64,000 bases of DNA from assembly GCA_002433075.1 (NCBI GenBank), contig DJHM01000044.1, positions 244,493 through 308,492 of the forward strand. The letters are read 5' to 3'. Each line of letters starts with the position of its first letter. Position 1 is the first letter of the stretch. The stretch comes from Latescibacteria bacterium UBA6620. GTDB lineage: Bacteria; Latescibacterota; UBA2968. Shown one piece after another: positions 36,444 through 45,001 of this stretch. The position numbers and the translations under genes were made by a program. The notes beneath the pieces were generated by a model. That model was given only the letters and a program-made list of their open reading frames with translations. It did not search any database and had not been told where the DNA came from.

Positions 36444-37628
36444 CTACCCCTCCCACCTGAATCGCTTGAGGGTTTCCTCATTCAGTGTCAGACCGAACCC
36501 GGGACGGTCGCTGAGTTCGATGTAGCCATTCACGGCGACGGGATGGTCGATGAACAGGTTGTCCGAGATGTTTCTGGACATGTACGGGAAGTATTCAGCC
36601 ATCGGACAGGTCATGTTGGACATGACGATGTGAAAGTTCGTGACCCATCCGCCGTGAGGGATGATGGGGATGCGGTTGGCTTCGGCCATGTGGACGATTT
36701 TCATGACTTCCGTCACACCGGCGCAGCGATCGACGTCGGGTTGCCAGATGTCGGCACATCCCATCTTCAGCCATTTGGCGAACGAGCCTTTGCTGTGCTC
36801 GTTCTCACCTCCAGAGATGGGCATCGAAGCGGCTTCGCGAACTTTGACGTAGCCCTCCCAGTCGTCCGGCTGAACGGGCTCTTCGAACCAATTGAGGTTA
36901 TAGTCTTCAACCATCCCAGCCAACTTAATGGCGTAGTCGGCGTCGAACGAGCGGGTTCCATCGACCATCTGCTCGATGTCGTCGCCGATCGCTTCCCGGA
37001 GTGCCTTCACGAGCGAGTGATTCTTTTTCAAGCCCTCGATACCATCCCACGGGCCGAAGCCAAAGCGCTGCTTGACGGCGGTAAAGCCCTGCTCCACGTA
37101 CATCGCCCCCTCTGCCTTGAGAACGCCGAGGTCGGGATCGCCCTTTTCAGTCGCGTAGGCGTAGAGGTGGCTGGCGTAGACGCGAATCTTGTCCTTCGTC
37201 TTGCCGCCGAGCAGGTTGTAAACGGGCTGACCCAGCACCTTGCCTTTCAGATCCCATAGTGCGGTGTCGATAAAGCTGATGGCTTTGCTGGTCACACCGG
37301 GGCCCGATTGTCCGATGCAGACGCTGAACATCCTTTCCCACAGCCAGTCCGTCCGCATCGGGTCTTCACCCAGGATGACGGGCTTCAGAACCTTTTCGAT
37401 GATGGGATAGGCGCCCGGAATGGAATGGGCGCCGTAGGAGAACCCGGAGACGCCTTCGTCGGTGTCGACGTGAACCACGAGGACGTTGGGACCGTCGGGG
37501 CGGGGCTTTCCCTTCCCGTCATATCGAAGGTCGGCGAACCGATGGTTCGGGTTGACGGAATGGTTGACGTGCTTCGGCTTCTCGGGAGGAACCTTAAGCG
37601 GGGTAATTCGGATGTCGGTGATTTTCAA
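36444..37628 (-). CDS. Enolase-superfamily sugar-acid dehydratase (mandelate racemase/rhamnonate dehydratase-like)
   Basis: Mandelate racemase / muconate lactonizing enzyme superfamily, 394 residues, most like sugar-acid dehydratases. The N-terminal capping domain covers about 1-125 and the barrel follows. Barrel sites: VKQRFGFG (K-x-R at strand 2), QMVDGTRSFD (metal Asp), NWFEEPVQPDD (metal Glu), SGGENEHSKG (third metal ligand) and PHGGWVTN (general-base His region). Reaction predicted: dehydration of an aldonate such as rhamnonate, fuconate or galactonate to a 2-keto-3-deoxy acid. It lies next to the UxuA-like gene, supporting a sugar-acid pathway. Exact substrate unresolved. Confidence 0.9.
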   Translation of the reverse strand: MKITDIRITPLKVPPEKPKHVNHSVNPNHRFADLRYDGKGKPRPDGPNVLVVHVDTDEGVSGFSYGAHSIPGAYPIIEKVLKPVILGEDPMRTDWLWERMFSVCIGQSGPGVTSKAISFIDTALWDLKGKVLGQPVYNLLGGKTKDKIRVYASHLYAYATEKGDPDLGVLKAEGAMYVEQGFTAVKQRFGFGPWDGIEGLKKNHSLVKALREAIGDDIEQMVDGTRSFDADYAIKLAGMVEDYNLNWFEEPVQPDDWEGYVKVREAASMPISGGENEHSKGSFAKWLKMGCADIWQPDVDRCAGVTEVMKIVHMAEANRIPIIPHGGWVTNFHIVMSNMTCPMAEYFPYMSRNISDNLFIDHPVAVNGYIELSDRPGFGLTLNEETLKRFRWEG

Positions 37629-37759
37629 GAGACGACCTCACGTTGATGCTATCACGCCCTTTGTGTCGACTAACGAGGGACTTCTCGATCCTTCGACGCC
37701 GCTCAGGACATGCTCCGCTCGAAGTGACCCGCATGGCTCTATCTCATGCGTGTGAGTAA
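37629..37759. repeat. Intergenic element with TTCGACGCCGCTCAGG
   Basis: The stretch GGGACTTCTCGATCCTTCGA to GCTCGAAGTGACCCGCATG at about 37678-37730 resembles half of the hairpin families at 20600-20660 and 57857-57915. It separates two minus-strand genes. No gene is seen. Confidence 0.45.
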
Positions 37760-39520
37760 TCAAGCCGGGGTTACATATTTGGTTTGCCAGCCATTCAGCA
37801 CTTCGAGCGGGTAGACTGGGTCGTCGAGCGAAGGCGATCCCGTTGCTTTCCACGCCCTTATTTCCTCGAGGTGACCCAGTCGGCGCCCCGCACTCCACTG
37901 TGACCCGTAGTTCGCCATCGCTCCGGTGTCTCCCCACCAGAAGAAAAATGAGTCGGCACCTACGTCAGCAAGGCCGGCCGCGATGTTGCGATAGTCCTCG
38001 GCCTTCAGCTCTGCCGTTTGGAAGCAGGGCGCCAGCTCGCAGGATGACCCTTTCGTGAGATCTGCGTAGGGTTGGAGCGCGTCCGGGTTCTGCCAAGCGA
38101 AAGCAGAGTGATTCCACTCGGGGTGGTTGGTATAGGGAACGAGCGTGTCGACGAGGTCGGCGGCGATCCACGCAGCAGGATCGAGGGCCTGCGAGAGGTT
38201 TTCCTGCTCTCCGCTCATGACGATTGCGGTGATCGGCAGATTAATCGCATCTCGTAGCTCTCGCATGAACCCGGTTAAGACACCGGCGCGATAGCGCAGC
38301 CAGGTGGGGTCATCCTCTTCCAGGTCGAGTGGGTTCTTGCCGTGTTGCTCGCGGAATCCTTCCACGAGAGGGGGTTCATACTCCACGAGTGGATGGCGAC
38401 GGTTGTAGAGCAGACAGACGCCGTCGATGCCGTAAGCGGTCATTTCCCGATAGGTTTCGATGACGTGTTCGCGAACTTCGGGATAGGTGAAGGAGAGGCG
38501 CGCAGATTCGGCGCCGTTCCGGTCCTGCCCTCGCCATTCGGGATGAAGCTTGTAGAGGGAGTCCCCGTGGTCCCAGTAGTCGTGGACCGGAGATTGCCGG
38601 AATCCGCCCAGTCGATGGGTAACGTGGAATTCCATGCCCAGATCGTGCGTGGTGTCGGCGGCGACCTGGAATGGATCGAGTCCGCTCTTCCGCCAGCGCC
38701 GCCAGCCCTCGGCTTCCGTGCGTGCGTGGCCGATGTAGAAGACATCGCGACCTGGGGCATCGATTGTTCGATTGCGGGTTTTGAAGTAAGACGACAGGTC
38801 GCCCATCGCCCCTTCCCAGTAGATTCTCGTGAAGTCGGTGTCCGCGAAGGGAAGGATCTCACGACGCAGCTCTTCGGGTGTGTCCGCGTGGCCGAGCATG
38901 ACGTCGTTGTGTGCATATAGCGAGAGCGCATCTGTCGATGGGCGTGCGAAGAGGTCTACTTCGTCCTGTTGCAGCGGGACCAGTTTGACGTAGGCGATGT
39001 TGGAGATGGCGCATTTGACGGCTTCGGCGCCGTTGCGGGCGGTCTCGATCCAGCTGGGCTGCGCGAGTTCGAGATGCTGGCCGTCGAGTTCGGCGATGCG
39101 CCAGAAGCTCTCGGAGAGTTCCTCTTCACCGGTCCACATATGCCAGCCGTCCACGAGGTCGGTCGGTGGGCGACGGGTGGGCAGACGCAGGCTATGGTAG
39201 GTGTCCTCGCCAGTGAGTTTTGCGAGGATGCGAGGGGCGCCGTCCATTCCGAGATACCAATCTTTCAACCGCCATACACCGATCGAGATGGCGTGCCAAC
39301 CACGGGCCTCGAGGGGAAGGCTGATCGGGGGCGCCTCGGTTTCGACGCCTGCGATGAGAGCCTTGCCGGAAAGATGAGGCCCCCGGTAGTCCATCACACG
39401 CCACTTGCGATGGGTGTCGTCGTCGGATACGAGGGCGGAGGCAGGCTCGCAGCGATCCATGGAGGTGATGTAGGTTGGATCGGAGGAGAGCCATCGGTCG
39501 GCGAAGAGGTCTGTTGTCAT
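37760..39520 (-). CDS. GH10-like TIM-barrel protein, second copy
   Basis: Large protein of 586 residues from ATG 39520, the start favoured over an upstream TTG because nothing conserved lies before it. It shares the design of the protein at 17009-18736: an N-terminal beta-domain (about 1-190), then a barrel with GIDGVCLLYNRRHPLVEYEP (the DGIELDFLRHP counterpart), LPITAIVMSGEQENLSQ, DTLVPYTNHPEWNHSAFAW and GADSFFFWWGDTGAM. Predicted glycoside hydrolase-like function; catalytic acids unassigned. No signal peptide. It heads the minus-strand run of carbohydrate genes. Confidence 0.65.
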   Translation of the reverse strand: MTTDLFADRWLSSDPTYITSMDRCEPASALVSDDDTHRKWRVMDYRGPHLSGKALIAGVETEAPPISLPLEARGWHAISIGVWRLKDWYLGMDGAPRILAKLTGEDTYHSLRLPTRRPPTDLVDGWHMWTGEEELSESFWRIAELDGQHLELAQPSWIETARNGAEAVKCAISNIAYVKLVPLQQDEVDLFARPSTDALSLYAHNDVMLGHADTPEELRREILPFADTDFTRIYWEGAMGDLSSYFKTRNRTIDAPGRDVFYIGHARTEAEGWRRWRKSGLDPFQVAADTTHDLGMEFHVTHRLGGFRQSPVHDYWDHGDSLYKLHPEWRGQDRNGAESARLSFTYPEVREHVIETYREMTAYGIDGVCLLYNRRHPLVEYEPPLVEGFREQHGKNPLDLEEDDPTWLRYRAGVLTGFMRELRDAINLPITAIVMSGEQENLSQALDPAAWIAADLVDTLVPYTNHPEWNHSAFAWQNPDALQPYADLTKGSSCELAPCFQTAELKAEDYRNIAAGLADVGADSFFFWWGDTGAMANYGSQWSAGRRLGHLEEIRAWKATGSPSLDDPVYPLEVLNGWQTKYVTPA

Positions 39521-39896
39521 AGAAGATTGAGTTTCCTCACGCACCAAAGTAGATGACAGAATCGCTTCATCCTTCTATCCCTTTGTTCTCTTTTGTGACC
39601 AAAAGAGAACCAGAAAAGTTCCGCTCAGGCGCTGCGGGGGCTTGTGGCCCACGCCGGCAGTAAGATCCCACCTCGCGACTGCAATGTCGGTGACCCGGAG
39701 TGTGGAAGAGGAACTATCGCGTTGCTCGTTGCCGCCTTTACCTGGGCCGCCATCCTGTGGGCGTCGAGGTTCTCGACGGTCGATAGGCGCTGTTCCTGGT
39801 TGCTCCACGAGCCAGGAACAACAATTTCTCCAAACCGCACTCCGTGCCGAGGCTCTCTGAGCCCTCTTACACGTTGGGAACGTGGTGTTCGCGTGC
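39521..39896. repeat. 376 bp gap with two perfect inverted repeats
   Basis: No credible gene. Near 39586-39611 the sequence GTTCTCTTTTGTGACCAAAA followed by GAGAAC pairs over 10 to 11 bases, and near 39793-39820 GTTCCTGG and CCAGGAAC pair around a 12-base loop. Open frames crossing it have poor coding character. The first hairpin and its surroundings resemble short elements I have seen often in intergenic DNA of other phyla, but that is a recollection, not a search result. Confidence 0.5.
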
Positions 39897-40682
39897 TCAT
39901 TGTCGGTCGTATTTCTCACGTACTCCACCGTAGCTGTGCCAGGACGTGGCGGCTAGCCAGCCGGCGTCGATGGGGAGACTCGCACCTGTGATGGCTTTTG
40001 CGTCGTCGCTGGCGAGAAAACAGACGGCGTCGGCGATGTCGTCGGGCGTGACGAGCTTGCCCAGCGCGGTGTTCGATGCGAGCGCGTCGAGATCGCGCTC
40101 GCCACTGTCGACCTGAGCCTGCATCGCGCGGGTGAGCGTGTGTCCCGGAGAGACAGCGTTGACGCGGACTCCGGAGCGCCCCCATTCGGCGGCCAGGCAT
40201 TCGGTGAGCGAGATGACCGCGGCCTTGGCTGGCGTGTAGCTATGGAGAGGGGTGGATCGGAGGCCGGCGACGGAAGCGATGTTGACGATGGCACCGGCTC
40301 CACGTCTCGCCATTCGAGTCCCGAAAGCGCGGCAGGTGAGAAATGTTCCGCGCTGGTCAATGTTCATCACCCGGTCGAATTCTTCGACCTCGAGTTCGTG
40401 GGGTGGATGAGGCGGTTGGAGCACGCCGGCGCTCGTGACGAGCGTGTTGACGGGCCCGATGTCGTTTTCGATCGATTCAGCGGCCGTTTCGACGGATGCG
40501 TCGGATCGGACATCGAGTTCGATAGCGTGGCCGTCCAGGTCCGAGGTTACACGCTGTGCCGCGTCGAGATGGATATCCGTGATGACGATGCGGCCACCCT
40601 GCTCCGCGAACTTACGTGCACACGCCTCGCCGATACCGCTGGCGCCTCCGGTGATGACGATAAGACGATCCTTGAATCGCAT
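39897..40682 (-). CDS. Short-chain dehydrogenase/reductase
   Basis: Classical SDR, 261 residues from ATG 40682 (upstream in-frame starts add no conserved sequence). Cofactor motif TGGASGIGEACA, DVRSD for the adenine pocket, TSAGV in place of NNAG, IVNIASVAG with the catalytic Ser, and SYTPAKAAV supplying Tyr and Lys. It lies 126 bases downstream of the TPP-enzyme gene on the same strand. Likely oxidises or reduces a hydroxy- or oxo-acid, or a sugar; substrate unknown. Confidence 0.92.
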   Translation of the reverse strand: MRFKDRLIVITGGASGIGEACARKFAEQGGRIVITDIHLDAAQRVTSDLDGHAIELDVRSDASVETAAESIENDIGPVNTLVTSAGVLQPPHPPHELEVEEFDRVMNIDQRGTFLTCRAFGTRMARRGAGAIVNIASVAGLRSTPLHSYTPAKAAVISLTECLAAEWGRSGVRVNAVSPGHTLTRAMQAQVDSGERDLDALASNTALGKLVTPDDIADAVCFLASDDAKAITGASLPIDAGWLAATSWHSYGGVREKYDRQ

Positions 40683-40808
40683 TGCTTCGCCTTTTCTGCG
40701 GCCCTCGATACACCCTCCTCCGCCTACGCCCCGAAGGGCATCCGGGCATACCGTTGGTTCCAATCGAAATAGGGTCGTCGCTGTAGTTGGTTCTGAATGG
40801 CGCTCATC

Positions 40809-42446
40809 CTACCGCGCCCAGCCTCCATACACGGGGTACTGGCTGCAGACGAATTCGAGGTAGGACGACTGGCCTTTGTCGTTTGCCTCGAGGGCACGCT
40901 TGAGAGCGGCTTCGATTTCGTCGGGGTTCTCAATCCGTTCGGTGTAGTAGCCGAATTCCGCGATGGCTTTGGGCATGTTCACTTCGTCGGCGCCCATCAC
41001 GACGTGGGTATATGGATCGTGGCCCTCGCCCCAGAAGCCGGGACCGTAGCCGGCGAAGCCGCCGTTGCTGATGTGGACGACGGTGATCGGCAGCTTCTCG
41101 CGAACGGGAACTTCGAGGTTGCCCATGAAGTAGCCGAGTCCGGCTTCTCCGGTGACGGCTATGGCGTAACGATCGGGATGGGCGAGCTTCGACCCGAGGA
41201 CTGCGCCCATGCTGAACCCGAGGGAAGAGACGTTGCCCCAGCCGAGAAATCCTCTCGGGATCAGCGTGTCGTAGACGGTGCTGAGCTGATCGCGCGTGTT
41301 GCCGGACTCGTGGGTGACGAAAGAGTTGTGCGGATCGAGGACCTCCATCAGTCCTGCATAGACCCGATAGGGATTGATGGGGGTGTCGGTCGACGCCATG
41401 GCCTCTCGATACGGTTTCAGCTCCTCATCACGGGCAGCCTTGACCTCAGCGGCGGTGTTTCCGGCGGCGCGTCCGTTCCCGTCGAGTTCGTTGGCCAGAG
41501 CCTGAAGTGAGAACCGGGCGTCGCCGATGAGGGCCTGGGCGGTGGGAAAGATCTTGTTTACGTCGAGCTCGTTGACGTTCACGTTGATGATCGTCTTGCC
41601 GGTGGCATTCGGGATTCGATGACTGAAGCGGCCGGGCGAAAGGCTCGAGCCAACCGCCAGGATCAGATCGGCATTGGTGAGGTAGTCGATGACGGCGTCT
41701 CCCCGCACACCTAGGAAAAGCGGGTGGTCCTCGGGAAATGCGCCCTTCGCTTTCAGGGTACTGACGACGGGCGCATTTAGGAGCTCGACGACGGTCTTCA
41801 ACTCGTCGCAGGCGTCGGCATAGATGACCCCTTCACCGACGTAGACGAGCGGATTTTTCGCGTTCTTCAGCAGCTCGGCGGCGGCGGTTACGTCCGTGGG
41901 ATCAGGTGCTGACTTCCATCCCTTGACGGGCACGTAGGGGTCGACGGTTTCGTCGTATTCCCCGCCCGACTCGGGCAAAGCAACGATGACGGGACCCGGG
42001 CGACCGGTGCGAAGCATCGTGAACGCGCGACGCATGAATTCGGGAACGCGTTCTGGCTTGTCGATGTAACCGTACCACTTGCAGACGGTTTTGAGACTGG
42101 TGGTGACGTCGAAGTGGGAGTTTTCGGTTCCGCCGATGTTGAGTCCGTCTGTGAGGCAGAGGACGGGGACGTTGTCCTCATAGGCCTGCGCGAGTCCGGC
42201 GTAGGCGACCTGCAACCCGGCTGCGTTCAGGCCCCCTTGAACGGTGCAGGCGCCGATCGGGTCCCCGCCGGTGACGCGCGTATACGCGTCGGCGACGGCG
42301 ATGGCGAAGCGGTCGTCGCGCATCATGATCATCGGGATGCCTTCACGGCCGAGGGCGTTGTTGATCTTGCAGACGGGGAACGTCGAGACCCACTCGACGC
42401 CTTCCTGCTTCAGGATTTTTACGATGCCATCTGTTGCGTTGATCAT
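40809..42446 (-). CDS. Thiamine-diphosphate-dependent enzyme (acetolactate synthase-like)
   Basis: ThDP enzyme of the acetolactate-synthase/benzoylformate-decarboxylase superfamily, 545 residues, with PYR (1-170), central (about 185-320) and PP (365-545) domains. The residue normally the catalytic Glu is Asp45 (MMRDDRFAIAVADAY against R-H-E). The metal motif that should be GDG is GEAGLGYFMGNLE. Both changes alter key sites, though the order of motifs is intact, so activity may be special or lost. Candidate reactions are decarboxylation or carboligation of 2-oxo acids. It lies 20 bases downstream of a sulfatase and near three 2-hydroxyacid dehydrogenases, which could supply or use its substrate. 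Confidence 0.88.
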   Translation of the reverse strand: MINATDGIVKILKQEGVEWVSTFPVCKINNALGREGIPMIMMRDDRFAIAVADAYTRVTGGDPIGACTVQGGLNAAGLQVAYAGLAQAYEDNVPVLCLTDGLNIGGTENSHFDVTTSLKTVCKWYGYIDKPERVPEFMRRAFTMLRTGRPGPVIVALPESGGEYDETVDPYVPVKGWKSAPDPTDVTAAAELLKNAKNPLVYVGEGVIYADACDELKTVVELLNAPVVSTLKAKGAFPEDHPLFLGVRGDAVIDYLTNADLILAVGSSLSPGRFSHRIPNATGKTIINVNVNELDVNKIFPTAQALIGDARFSLQALANELDGNGRAAGNTAAEVKAARDEELKPYREAMASTDTPINPYRVYAGLMEVLDPHNSFVTHESGNTRDQLSTVYDTLIPRGFLGWGNVSSLGFSMGAVLGSKLAHPDRYAIAVTGEAGLGYFMGNLEVPVREKLPITVVHISNGGFAGYGPGFWGEGHDPYTHVVMGADEVNMPKAIAEFGYYTERIENPDEIEAALKRALEANDKGQSSYLEFVCSQYPVYGGWAR

Positions 42447-42466
42447 CCTGCTTCCTTTCGAGTGGG

Positions 42467-43894
42467 TCAGACCGCACGGAGCGGTGCGTCGTCATCCGTT
42501 TCGTGTTGCCAGACGCGGATCCGGGCTGTCATCTCACGGATCCGATCCCGATGGACAGGGTCGTCGAAGAGATTCCGTTCCTCGAACGGGTCGGTATTGA
42601 GGTCGAACAGTTCGCACTGGTCGCCGGCACAGAGGTTCAGTTTCCAGCGATCTCCCGTGACGAGCGATCGCCAGAGGTTGTTGTTCATCATATTGATTCG
42701 GGGGTTGCCCAGGTTCCGGTCTCCAATGCCATACCATTCCATGAAGGCGTGGTGGTCGGATAGATCCCGGCTCCCGTCGAGTGCGTCGACCAAGCTCTCG
42801 CCCTGGCACTCAGGAGCGATCGGCTGGTCCGCGAGGTCGAGGAGGGTGGGAACGAGGTCCGTGTGACCGAACACGCCGCCGATGCGTGTTTGCGATTTGC
42901 TCTTCCACGGGACACGCAGGAGAAACGGGACGCGGGAGGATTCTTCGTAGAAGGCGCGCTTTTCCCACATCGAGTGGTCGCCGGCCATCTCGCCGTGGTC
43001 GCTCGTGAAGGCGACAATCGTGCGGTCGGCCTGGCCGGTCTCTTCGAGGGCCTTCATCATTTTGCCGACCGCATCGTCGACGATTTTGACGTTTCCGAAG
43101 TACTGGGCACGCAGCTTGCGCCATCCAGCCGACTCGCTGAGATCTTCCCCATCGACGACAGCTTGAGGGTAGTGTTCGGCGCGGACCCGGTTGTAGAGGG
43201 CGTGCCCTTCAGGGTGTTTCATGAACGTTGGGCCGAGCGGGATCTCGTCTGGGTCGTAGAGTCCGTCGTGGGGGCCGGTATAAGGAGGGTGGGGTTCGAA
43301 GGTACTGAACACCAGCAGCCACGGTCGGTCCCTGTTTTTTCGAATGAAGCGATCGCAATGGTTGGCGACGAAAGCGCCCATCTGACATTCGTCGGGTAAG
43401 GTGGCTCGCTGCTCTGGCGAGAATTGTGGCTCGCCGTTCGATATGCGGCCTTCGGGTTCGAACCCTTGTTCGACGAGCCACTGGTGATAGTCGCTGAACG
43501 GGGGGTCGGGCAGAGTATACCGCGGTCGGCGACCGTCTTCTGTGCTGATCCACTCGTCGAATCCGTGCTGCCGGAACGCGTCGTTCCCAAGGTGCCATTT
43601 GCCGAAGTGGGCCTTCCGATATGTATCCGGCAGCATCTCCGCGATCGATCGAATGTGGTCCTCGAGAAGAAGGTTGTTGACGACACATCCGTGTGAGTGC
43701 GGGTAGAGGCCTGTCATCAGCGACCCACGTGCGGCCGTGCAGACAGCCTGGGTGACGTAGGTATTCTCGAAGACGTAACTCTGATCGGCGAGAGCATCCA
43801 GGTGCGGCGACCGAATCCAGTCGTTGCCGTAACACTTCATCGTGTCGGTGCGCTGCTGGTCGCTGATGAAGAGGAAGATGTTTTTATCGAGCAT
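42467..43894 (-). CDS. Sulfatase with CxAxR formylglycine motif
   Basis: Sulfatase, 475 residues from ATG 43894; an upstream start at 44203 would read through a neighbouring gene in another frame and is rejected. N-terminal site FLFISDQQRTD, then Cys52 in C-T-A-A-R (CxAxR, Ala where Pro is usual), followed by GSLMTG. Later sites: HFGKWHLG and FTSDHGEMAGDHS. FGE-type maturation prefers Pro at the third position and the radical-SAM anSME system accepts Ala, so maturation may differ from the other sulfatases here. No signal peptide. It lies between an Ldh2-type dehydrogenase gene and the TPP-enzyme gene with gaps of 32 and 20 bases. Confidence 0.92.
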   Translation of the reverse strand: MLDKNIFLFISDQQRTDTMKCYGNDWIRSPHLDALADQSYVFENTYVTQAVCTAARGSLMTGLYPHSHGCVVNNLLLEDHIRSIAEMLPDTYRKAHFGKWHLGNDAFRQHGFDEWISTEDGRRPRYTLPDPPFSDYHQWLVEQGFEPEGRISNGEPQFSPEQRATLPDECQMGAFVANHCDRFIRKNRDRPWLLVFSTFEPHPPYTGPHDGLYDPDEIPLGPTFMKHPEGHALYNRVRAEHYPQAVVDGEDLSESAGWRKLRAQYFGNVKIVDDAVGKMMKALEETGQADRTIVAFTSDHGEMAGDHSMWEKRAFYEESSRVPFLLRVPWKSKSQTRIGGVFGHTDLVPTLLDLADQPIAPECQGESLVDALDGSRDLSDHHAFMEWYGIGDRNLGNPRINMMNNNLWRSLVTGDRWKLNLCAGDQCELFDLNTDPFEERNLFDDPVHRDRIREMTARIRVWQHETDDDAPLRAV

Positions 43895-43922
43895 CGAGTA
43901 TTGAGAATCGAAAATTGAAGGG
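43895..43922 (-). repeat. Class 2 leader repeat upstream of sulfatase
   Basis: In the sense of the sulfatase gene this reads CTTCAATTTTCGATTCTCAA and then TACTCG directly before ATG 43894. There is no Shine-Dalgarno site. It belongs with the leaders before 32765, 44928 and 45940. Confidence 0.5.
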
Positions 43923-43926
43923 CATC

Positions 43927-44928
43927 TCAGTCCCAGGGGAGGGTTACGCCGAGCCGCTCGCCGACTTCGCGGGCACTTTCCTGTTCCATCTCGCCGTAGG
44001 GGATGCCTTCTTCGCGGTGGAGGGCCATTCGTTCGTGTTCGATGTTGCCGGGCAGTAAGGCCCGGTCTGTTCCAGGCATCGGTTCGTAGGTGTCGCGAAC
44101 GTCTCGTACCATCCGGTCGGACTCGGCGCGGAAAACGTCCTCTGGGATCACACTGTCCACGTGAATGGCCAGGACGGTGCCTCCCGCACCCGAGGCGGGC
44201 CACTGTTCCTTCATCTCGTGCGATGAGGGAAGACTGGTTCCAGCGAGGCCCCCGCCGATGATCGAGGCGATCGCAGTGTATCCGATGCTCTTGAAGAAGG
44301 CGGCGGGAATCATTTCCAGCAGAGCATCGAACTCGGGGCCGCGCTGGTAGTCGGCGAGGATGCAGGTGGCGGCGTCCAGGACGATGGGGGGTTCGTCACC
44401 GCCTGGAATGGCGAAACAGATGGGTGGGTTCCCGAAGTACCCGAGCTGGTGGCTCCGGCCGTCCTGAGGGGCTTTCCCCTGTTGCCGACCCTGGACGCAG
44501 AATCCGATACATCCGGCTTCCGAGCACATCCGGGCGTAGTGACCGGCGGAGCCGATGTGGCCGTGATGCCGGGCGAGTCCTATTCCCAGTCCAACTTCCT
44601 TCGCCTTCGCGATCGCCTGTTCTGCGGCCATCGTCATCGGGAGATAGCCAAGGGTCCCGTCGGCATCCACAATCGACGCGGTCGCCGTCTCCTGGATGAT
44701 ACGAGCATTCGGCCGCGTATTCAGGCTACCTGCCTCGAACGATTTGCAATAGCCGTTTACGGCGCGCGTTCCGTGGGTTCGAACCCCTCGCAGGTCGCTG
44801 TTGACGAGATACCTGCTGATGAGCGCCGCGTGGGTGTTGTCGAGGCCGGCCTCTTCGAAACAGCCAGTTGAGAACGCCAGCAGGCTGTCCTCCGTGACGC
44901 GGACGAATTTTTCTGGAGGGGTATTCAT
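43927..44928 (-). CDS. Malate/L-lactate/sulfolactate dehydrogenase (Ldh2 family)
   Basis: Ldh2/ComC family NAD(P)-dependent oxidoreductase, 333 residues. This fold differs from classical LDH. Catalytic His lies in SDLRGVRTHGTRAV near residue 52, and the cofactor region ARHHGHIGSAGHYARM is conserved. Members oxidise malate, lactate, (R)-sulfolactate, ureidoglycolate or 2,3-diketogulonate, so the sequence alone does not fix the substrate. It lies between a sulfatase gene and the twin D-2-hydroxyacid dehydrogenases on one strand. Confidence 0.9.
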   Translation of the reverse strand: MNTPPEKFVRVTEDSLLAFSTGCFEEAGLDNTHAALISRYLVNSDLRGVRTHGTRAVNGYCKSFEAGSLNTRPNARIIQETATASIVDADGTLGYLPMTMAAEQAIAKAKEVGLGIGLARHHGHIGSAGHYARMCSEAGCIGFCVQGRQQGKAPQDGRSHQLGYFGNPPICFAIPGGDEPPIVLDAATCILADYQRGPEFDALLEMIPAAFFKSIGYTAIASIIGGGLAGTSLPSSHEMKEQWPASGAGGTVLAIHVDSVIPEDVFRAESDRMVRDVRDTYEPMPGTDRALLPGNIEHERMALHREEGIPYGEMEQESAREVGERLGVTLPWD

Positions 44929-44965
44929 TGCAAAACCTTAAAGTGCAAAGTGCAGCAACCGACAC
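44929..44965 (-). repeat. Class 2 leader repeat upstream of Ldh2-type gene
   Basis: In the sense of the downstream gene it reads GCACTTTGCACTTTAAGGTT and then TTGCA before ATG 44928. The tandem GCACTTT unit resembles the CACTTTTCATTTT leader of GH32. Confidence 0.5.
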
Positions 44966-45001
44966 TCCGGAAGACCTTTGAGCACAATTCACTTCCCACT
45001 G

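Noticed and set aside
39575..39928. Minus-strand frame of 117 residues in the gap between the GH10-like gene and the SDR
   Set aside because: The frame runs through two perfect inverted repeats and overlaps the SDR stop; it reads like translated intergenic repeat DNA, not a protein.
43895..44203. N-terminal extension of the sulfatase to 44203
   Set aside because: The added 103 residues are rich in Arg/Pro/Gly and lie over the coding part of the Ldh2-type gene in another frame; ATG 43894 is followed at once by the conserved sulfatase start.
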